64,000 nucleotides of DNA, taken from Ceratotherium simum simum (Eukaryota; Chordata; Mammalia; Perissodactyla; Rhinocerotidae). The stretch covers positions 4,554,764-4,618,763 of the forward strand of contig NW_004454225.1 of assembly GCF_000283155.1 (NCBI RefSeq), read 5' to 3'. The notes under the pieces are model-generated. The model was not told the DNA's origin and did no database searches. It saw only the letters and a program-made list of their open reading frames with translations. The position numbers and the translations under genes are program-made. Positions 57,651 to 64,000 of the stretch are shown one piece after another; within the stretch, counting starts at the first letter, position 1, and every line of letters starts with the position of its first letter.

Positions 57651-59890
57651 AGAGATTCAAAAGTAACGATGGCTCACGTTTACGGTCTTTCACACCTCAT
57701 TCTATAACGCAATGTTTATTTACAGTTTAGGTTGAAATATAAACCCTTTCTACAGAATACTCTGCTTGGGTGTAGTAATAGTGATGCGCTAACATTTACA
57801 CAGAGCTTACTATAAGCCCTTCCCTGCACCTGTCATGTGCTCTCTTGCCTCTATCCCTTTGGTCAGGCTGTTTCCTCGGCTCAAAATGCCCTTCCCCTCT
57901 TATGCGTCCTGCAAGGTTCGCCTAAAATGCAACTCCTCTGGCTGTTACTGCCAATGGCATGCCCATTATACATTCTGCCCTTCTTCCTTACCAATAAAAC
58001 CATAATTTTGTTCGAGATAATAATATACCCCATTTAAACTGACCACAACTATAATATTTTATTTCCAGCTTTCCCTGCATCTCAGTGTGGCATCTGATAC
58101 AGTTTTGGCCAATGTGATATAAGTGGAAGTTTGCTAGGTATATTTTTTGAAGACTTTTTATCTCTCCACCCACCCACTCATCCACCACCCATCCTTTCAC
58201 CCATTTACCCATCCATCCACCCATCCATCCATCCATCCACCCATCCACCCATCCAACCACCCACCTATCCATCCATCCATTTCTGAGAACCTATAAAGTG
58301 CCAGGCACAATATTTACGTACTCGACATAGAAAATGAGTGATATTTGTCCCCTGCCCTTAAGTAACTAGGCTCTATTTGGGAAGACAGATAAGGAAACAG
58401 TTTCAATACATTTGTGGTAAGTGCTATGCTAGGGGTAAAAGAGGAATAAATTGTTTAATGTATTAATATTTTTCTTTCTATTATTCAACCAGAGGCATCT
58501 GTTTGCCTCAGGGAGGATTGTGATTTTCATAGTAGGAATGTTACGAGAGAAAAAAAGACCCTTTTACCTTTGAGTGTTAAGACCGACTCTGAGTGCACAT
58601 GAGACAATAGTCTTGAAACTGAGCTTGGTTAAGAGAAGAAAGGGATTTTCTAAATTCCAAATGCTCCCCGTTAAGAAACGATAACCAAGTCTGGTGGACA
58701 CGGAACATAAGCAGGGTACAAGGTCAGAGGATGTGACTTGGGGAAATTCCCATCTGGTAGGGCGAGACAGGAGATCAGACCTGAGGACGCTGGTTCCCTC
58801 CTCCGGGTCAAAACAGCCATGGGAAGGCCAAGGTGAGGTGACACCAGAACCTCAGGTGGTGGGATCCCTGGGCAGGATGGCCTGCTCAGTGGGCACGGGA
58901 CAGGCAGCTGGGAACCACCTCAGCCGACCCCATCTTGGGAAGGAGCAGGGAGAAGGAGCCCCGGCAGGGAACCCGAACCTGAATGTACTTGAACTATTAT
59001 CTTGATGCCTCTGAATTAACGGCAGAAGGAGTTTTTGAAGTCTGAAGAGACCTAGTTAGCAAGTTCACGGTGTTTTAAATTTTTTTTCTATTCTCTGCCC
59101 TTAGCAGGAACAGGGACTCATGAGCAAGACGGAATCAGTTATAGACCATTTCCAGTTATATTTCTGTGCACCTCCGCTTCCAGCTTGCAGAGTTTTACCC
59201 CACGATGGAGGCGTGCAGAGGGTGCTGAGGAGCCGGAGGGGCAGGGAGGGGGTCGGGGGGGCCGGCTTCATGGGCACACAACCGGGGCAGCAGCACAGGG
59301 CCCCATGCTCAGAAAAGCCCCATATTTAGGGTTTCATACTCCGTGGTCACTGTCTTGAAATTCTTAATAACTTTACCTTTGAATTCGTGTTTTGTAAGTG
59401 AAGTCTGATGGGACAATGGAAGTCTGGGGGCTCATAGGCAGTCCCGCCTCCCACTGGCTTAGGGGACTAGATAGTTCTCCTCCACCTGTTCCTAGGCCTT
59501 CCCCTCCCTCCCCCCGGCCTACTGCTGCCCTCAGCTCCCGGCAGGGACCTCAGAGCAGGCATGGTGACAGTGGTCCTTGCCCCAGGCTGGCTGTGCCATA
59601 GTGTGTTCTGCACGTGACTTAGTGGGGATGAACCCCTGCCCATCCCTTATCCAGGCACCAAGTGTGTCCGGACACAGAAGCTGCATTCCTTTGCGGAGGC
59701 CCCATCCACCTTGAGCTAGGGTGGCAGGCCCATGGGCAGGGGAGATTGACTGCGAGCCCCCAGCCAGGGCACTCTGGTCCAGTAGCTGGTGGGAGGGGGA
59801 CTCTGTGGGCCTCTGAGGGTCTGCACTTTCCCTTTGAGTAGCCTCATGCCTGAGGGAGCATGACATTAAGTAGCAAATAAAAAACCTTAT
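57650..59890. other. Intergenic, no gene seen
   Basis: Mostly unique sequence with the CCAT array in the middle. No domain-bearing frame or RNA gene. Confidence 0.5.
58165..58281. repeat. CCAT/CCACC tandem repeat
   Basis: About 117 bases of imperfect 4- and 8-base units (CCATCCAC, CCATCCAT). Likely length-variable. A shorter array of the same kind lies at 28854-28882. Confidence 0.9.
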
Positions 59891-59895
59891 GACGG

Positions 59896-60195
59896 GGCCG
59901 GCCCCATGGCTTAGCGGTTAAGTGAGCGTGCTCTGCTACTGGCGGCCCGGGTTCGGATCCCGGGCGCGCACTGACGCACCGCTTCTCCAGCCATGCTGAG
60001 GCAGTGTCCCACATACGGCAACTAGAAGGATGTGCAACTATGACATACAACTATCTACTGGGGCTTTGGGGGTAGAAAAAAAAAGAGGAGGATTGCCAAT
60101 AGATGTTAGCTCAGAGCCGGTCTTCCTCAGCAAAAAGAGAAGGATTAGCATGGATGTTAGCTCAGGACTGACCTTCCTAAAAAAAAAAAAAAAAA
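59896..60195 (+). mobile_element. ERE SINE with long two-module tail
   Basis: Starts GGCCGGCCCCATGGC, has intact A and B boxes and an extended tail with two GATGTTAGCTCAG modules. Duplicated CCTTATGACGGG at 59884-59895 and 60196-60207. Confidence 0.95.
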
Positions 60196-60579
60196 CCTTA
60201 TGACGGGCCTTGGAAGAAAGGAAAAAGCCTTCGTATGGTAGTATCTTTTTAACAGCACTTTTTCCTGCTCTTTGAACAAGAGGCCTGCATGTTCATTGTG
60301 CACTGGGCCCCACAAATGCAGCCGGCCCTGGCATCAGGGAAGATTTACCAGGAAGGAAGTCTGCTGGGCTTCAGCCGGGCTGGCCCACCAGGCAGCAGGC
60401 CTCCCTGATGACCAAAACCCAAAAGTATCACCCCATTTCCTTGGCTACCCCAGCCTCACAATCAAAGTGGGGCTACGGTTTCAGAAACACTGAGGCCTGA
60501 TTCTGGCCCCACCAGCAACATCTCCAAGGCCCTTCTCACCAAATGTTTCAGGGTCTCCAGGGGCATCTCATTTATTTTC

Positions 60580-60798
60580 TTTTTTTTTTTTTTTAAAGAT
60601 TTTATTTATTCATTTTTTTCCCCCCAAAGCCCCAGCAGATAGCTGTATGTCATAGGTTCACATCCTTCTAGTTGCTGTACGTGGGACTCGGCCTCGCGCT
60701 GGACGGAGAAGTGGTGCCTTGGGGCGCGCCCGGGATCCGAACCCGGGCCACCAGCATCAGAGCGCGCGCACTTAACCGCTAAGCCACGGAGCCGGCCC
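60580..60798 (-). mobile_element. ERE SINE, full length
   Basis: Reverse-orientation copy with T run at the left and GAGCCGGCC end at the right. Perfect 12-base duplications TCATTTATTTTC at 60568-60579 and 60799-60810. Only about 400 bases from the plus-strand copy at 59896, so the two could form an inverted pair in RNA. Confidence 0.96.
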
Positions 60799-60994
60799 TC
60801 ATTTATTTTCAAACACGATTTTCTCAGCGACCACATGATTTTTGCCAGGTTCCTTCTCTCCTTCCTGGGAAGGCTGCCTTTGGAGCCGTCTGCAGCCCTC
60901 AAAGCCTGAGAGCACATTCCACCACCGCCCACCACTGAGCACCTCCAATCCTGTCTCCTCTGATGGATTAGCGTATGAATAGCTGTCAACTAGG

Positions 60995-61160
60995 TCCACC
61001 ATGCGCTAGGTACTTCTTTAAGCTCTTGACTCAGTTAATCCTCACATCAACCCAACGAGGTAAGCACTTAGCACTGCCATTTTTCACACAAGAAAACAGA
61101 GTCACAGAGGGCAAGGATTGAGGAAGGGGTGGAGTTGGGATTTGAACCCAGGCAGAGAAA
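60995..61160 (+). repeat. MIR SINE
   Basis: TACTTCTTTAAGCTCTTGAC, GAAAACAGAGTCACAGAGG and GGATTTGAACCCAGGC. Confidence 0.8.
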
Positions 61161-61437
61161 ATGGTAATATTATTGATGAAACACAGGATGGCACATATAC
61201 CTGAGATGGCTGCTGAAGACCTGAATACAGTAGCTGAACGTGGCATTTAACCTGCCAGAAAGGATTCTTCCAGCCGAGAGGAAGCACTGACTCATTGACG
61301 TTACGGTGATAATGCACCCAGTTTACAGAGCTTCAGGGAGGTTGGGGGTCCCCCTTGTGAGGAGAAGGGCAGGGAGGGCGTGTAGGACAGAGGAACATGG
61401 GGTGGGACTCGGGGGCTGTCACATGGCTGATGGTACA

Positions 61438-61959
61438 TGATACCAGCTCAAGACAAGGTTGACATAAGGGAAGCCATATTGTAGAAAAGAAAAACTCTAC
61501 TGTAACTTTGAATGACCTCTGACACACTAACCCAGCTGGATCTGCACCCTCCAGGAGATCTAACTGCTCTGTCAATTTTACGACCCCTGCTTGTGCATGT
61601 ACCTCCCAGCTGCGGTAAGATGATAACTGTTTTTTGAGTTCCTTAGGAATGTGATAACCCCCGAACAGAGAATCTATGCTGATAGCCATCATCAGTGAAA
61701 ACTGAAAGATCTGGTGTGGTGACTCCCAGTCTGTAACACCAGAAGGTCAACATTCCTAACCCCCTCCCCAATAACCCAATGGCCTATGTAACTGCTGTAA
61801 GATTTCGTGCCCCCTTAAGATGGTTCTTTTGGACATGAGTCGGCCGTCATCCCCCTTGCTAGCGAGCTGTAATAAAAAGGCCATTTTCTCCTACCATCTT
61901 GCCTCTTGACTATTGGCATGTCTTGCGGCGAGCAGAAGGCCCCACGTTGGGCGGTAACA
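61438..61959 (+). mobile_element. Solo LTR of an endogenous retrovirus
   Basis: The 522-base element begins TGATACC and ends GGTAACA (TG...CA), and is flanked by perfect 5-base duplications GTACA (61433-61437 and 61960-61964). Inside are a CCAAT box near 61774, a polyadenylation signal AATAAA at 61871-61876 and a typical R-U5-like end with CTATTGGCATGTCTTGCGG. No internal retroviral sequence adjoins it, so it is a recombined solo LTR of class I (gammaretrovirus-like) type. The family name is not assigned. Confidence 0.85.
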
Positions 61960-62151
61960 GTACAGACACATCTGAAGCCTGTGTCAAATCGCTCACCTCT
62001 GCCCCCTGACCTTAGGATTCCAACCCAACATAACCCAGGGGAGCAGCCCACAGGAGACTCTCAAAGCCAGACCCTAAGTGTAGTCTAAAAAGGACGGTGG
62101 CAGAAAGTCATATGCTAAATCTTGTTGGTTTAGAAGCCAGGATTAGATTTT

Positions 62152-62576
62152 TAAAAATTTTCTTTTCCTCGGGGAGATTGGCCCTGGGCTAACATCTGTG
62201 CCAATCTTCCTCTGCCTTATATGTGGGTCGCTGCCACAGGGTGGCTGACAAGCGGTGTAGGTCGGCGCCTGGGATCCGAACCCATGATCCTGGGCTGCTG
62301 AAGTTGAGCACGCTGAACTTAACCACTATGCCACGGGGCCAGCCCCTAGATTTTATTTTATTTTATTTTTATTTATTTTTTTTATTTATTTTTCCCCCAA
62401 AGCCCCAGTAGATAGTTGTATGTCATAGTTGCACATCCTTCTAGCTGCTGTATGTGGGACGCGGCCTCAGGATGGCCGGAGAAGTGGTGCGTTGGTGCGC
62501 ACCCGGGATCCGAACCCAGACCGCCAGCAGTGGAGCCGAGCACTCAACCGCTAAGCCACGGGGCCGGCCCAGCCCC
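62152..62576 (-). mobile_element. Older ERE-type SINE, split by a younger ERE
   Basis: Minus-strand copy of a more diverged ERE-related family (GGGCTAACATCTGTGCCAATCTTCC tail, GGGATCCGAACCC B box). The part at 62152-62345 is its body; a younger copy landed just past its 5' end. TAGATTTT at 62144-62151 and 62577-62584 are its likely short duplications. Confidence 0.85.
62356..62570 (-). mobile_element. ERE SINE nested next to an older copy
   Basis: Full minus-strand element from the T-rich tail to GGGGCCGGCCC. Perfect 15-base duplications AGCCCCTAGATTTTA at 62341-62355 and 62571-62585; the duplicated sequence contains the end of the older SINE, which fixes the order of insertion. Confidence 0.95.
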
Positions 62577-62589
62577 TAGATTTTAAATT

Positions 62590-63264
62590 TTGAATAAAAG
62601 TGTTATGTACTTGGCCGTAGCTGATTTATTTGAAGGTTACTTTAATTTCGTTCAGTCCACGGAGACCGAATTCAATTTTCAAGGTTGATTAACTCTTCCC
62701 TCCCTCATGGTGACTGTAACTTCATGAGCCCTCTCCCTCCTCGTCTGACCCCGGGGCCCCTCTCTGTGTTTCTCTTCCAGCAGTATCTAGAGCCTTCGGT
62801 GTTTCTGCCCACCTGTGGTTTTTGATCATCACAATCCTTGCTAGGAACAGATAAGGACCTGTGCTACCCAGAACCTGCAGCCTCCCCAGCCTGGAGCATG
62901 CTGGAAGTCTCTCCTAGTTTCACCCCCTCAAGGCAGGTGCTGCCCCCTCCCGAGGAACTGGCCACCCCTTCTCAACCAGACAGGGCAGGGGTTCCACTTT
63001 TAAGACAACTCTGCAAATTTGGAACCATGACATTTTGGATACAGTCGCTTATGGGAAAGTGCCAGCATTTTGTTTAGACACACTTTTATTGAGATCCTTG
63101 CCAAAGAATCCTGGAATTAAAATTCAGTCATTTGCAAATTAAAACAAATTTTAAAAATAATATCTAACTGCGCTGCCTATATGTGTATGATACACACACA
63201 CATATTTTATGCACGCATGCTTGTGTATTTAAGTGTCACTAGTCCTCTGTTAACTGTGGAAATA
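62590..63264. other. Intergenic, no gene seen
   Basis: Unique sequence; short CA/TG-rich stretch at about 63180-63230. Nothing else recognised. Confidence 0.45.
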
Positions 63265-63815
63265 AATGAAGACCAACCAAACGAGAAAAGCAAAGGCTGT
63301 TTATTCTGAACTTGCTATAGCGAAGGAGTGGGCCCATGTCACTTGTGTTTTGGCCAAGACGCAAAGGCAGGCAGAGTGGGAAAGCTTTACAGCGGGAAAA
63401 AGGGAAGGCTTCCCGTGTGCCCTAATTGGAGGCTGTTGGCCTGGGGAAGCTGGTGGGCTAACTAGAAGCGGGGTGTCCTATGTGATGGGTTAGGGGTGCA
63501 TTTTGGCTTTCTCTGATTGGTCCTAAGCTGGAAGTGGGGACAAAACTTAGGGAAGCTGTTGGTTATTCTAGATCTGGTCCTTCGGGTCGATTGTTATAGA
63601 AGTTGTTCAGCCTCTTGGATTGTCACTGGAGACAGGAATCACTTCCTCTAAGTCTGATTTAGAGCAGGCTGGCTCCCTGGCCTGTTTATTATAGGTGAGG
63701 GGGCTGGGTTCCTGGGCAGGCTGCTGCAAATTGTGGCTCAAAATTCTATTTTTATATAGGATCTGGCCATTGTCCATTTGTATATTCAGTCTCTCACGAA
63801 AATTATGTAAGAATT
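63265..63815 (-). repeat. Probable antisense LTR-like repeat
   Basis: The stretch GCAAAGGCTGTTTATTCTGAAC and the downstream blocks resemble a dispersed LTR-type repeat read backwards. No clear ends or duplications were found, so class and edges are uncertain. Confidence 0.4.
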
Positions 63816-63824
63816 GGTCCATTA

Positions 63825-64000
63825 GGGCCGGCCCCGTGGCTTAGCGGTTAAGTGCTCGCGCTCCGCTGCTGGCGGCCCGGGTTCGGATCCCAGGCGCGCA
63901 CAGATGCACCACTTCTCCGGCCATGCTGAGGCCGCGTCCCACATACAGCAACTAGAAGGATGTGCAGCTGTGACATACAACTATCTACTGGGGCTTTGGG
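63825..64000 (+). mobile_element. ERE SINE, cut by the right edge
   Basis: GGGCCGGCCCCGTGGCTTAGCGG start, intact A and B boxes, and the CTACTGGGGCTTTGGG module at the last base. The tail and second duplication are outside the window. Confidence 0.96.

Noticed and set aside
58165..58281. CRISPR-like array
   Set aside because: Units are 4-8 bases without unique spacers; a simple tandem repeat in a mammalian genome.
60700..60790. tRNA gene (A and B boxes present)
   Set aside because: The boxes belong to ERE SINEs; no cloverleaf closes and A tails plus duplications show retrotransposons.
61960..62090. Internal retroviral sequence following the LTR
   Set aside because: A perfect target-site duplication follows the LTR directly and no primer-binding-site-like sequence is present, so it is a solo LTR.

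Overview
This is a vertebrate, placental-mammal window, almost certainly from a perissodactyl and most likely a horse or other Equus. Eight or more tRNA-derived SINEs of the equine ERE type (start GGGCCGGCCC, Pol III A and B boxes, A-rich tail, target-site duplications) lie among older mammalian MIR, L2, L1, DNA-transposon and LTR relics. Coding DNA is sparse and split into short spliced exons. Nothing prokaryotic is present. A 100-base run of N at 50109-50208 is an assembly gap.

The only protein gene I can support is NFAM1 (NFAT activating protein with ITAM motif 1), on the minus strand. Four coding exons are readable: exon 1, signal peptide (26533-26632); exon 2, Ig-V domain (11695-12024); exon 3, stalk and transmembrane segment (10194-10306); exon 4, proximal cytoplasmic tail ending at the first ITAM tyrosine (2771-2869). 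They join in frame to 214 codons with consensus GT/AG sites. The last roughly 50 residues, with the rest of the ITAM, are not seen here and should lie left of base 1. The product is a type I membrane receptor of immune cells that signals through its ITAM to the calcineurin/NFAT route.

Layout: 1-2770 is part of intron 4 (L1, MIR); 2870-10193 is intron 3 (many MIRs, one L2); 10307-11694 is intron 2 (with a young ERE SINE); 12025-26532 is intron 1 (MIRs, L2 pieces, a hAT element nested in an old L1). From 26633 to 64000 is 5' flank with no recognisable protein gene. It holds a CpG-dense patch at about 27950-28340, a second GC-rich patch with a TATA-like box at about 52480-52930, a block of L2 copies at 42430-45960, an inverted pair of L1 fragments at 48930-51128, a clean solo retroviral LTR at 61438-61959, and a cluster of ERE SINEs, one nested in another, towards the right end.

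I saw no new enzymatic or defence system. The most useful observations are the exon-resolved NFAM1 model, two candidate regulatory patches, the solo LTR with perfect 5-base flanking duplications, two ERE copies of one young-looking subfamily, and a gap whose true content can be inferred from the SINE around it. Repeat family names were assigned by eye from remembered consensus sequences; their edges are approximate unless a target-site duplication is given.
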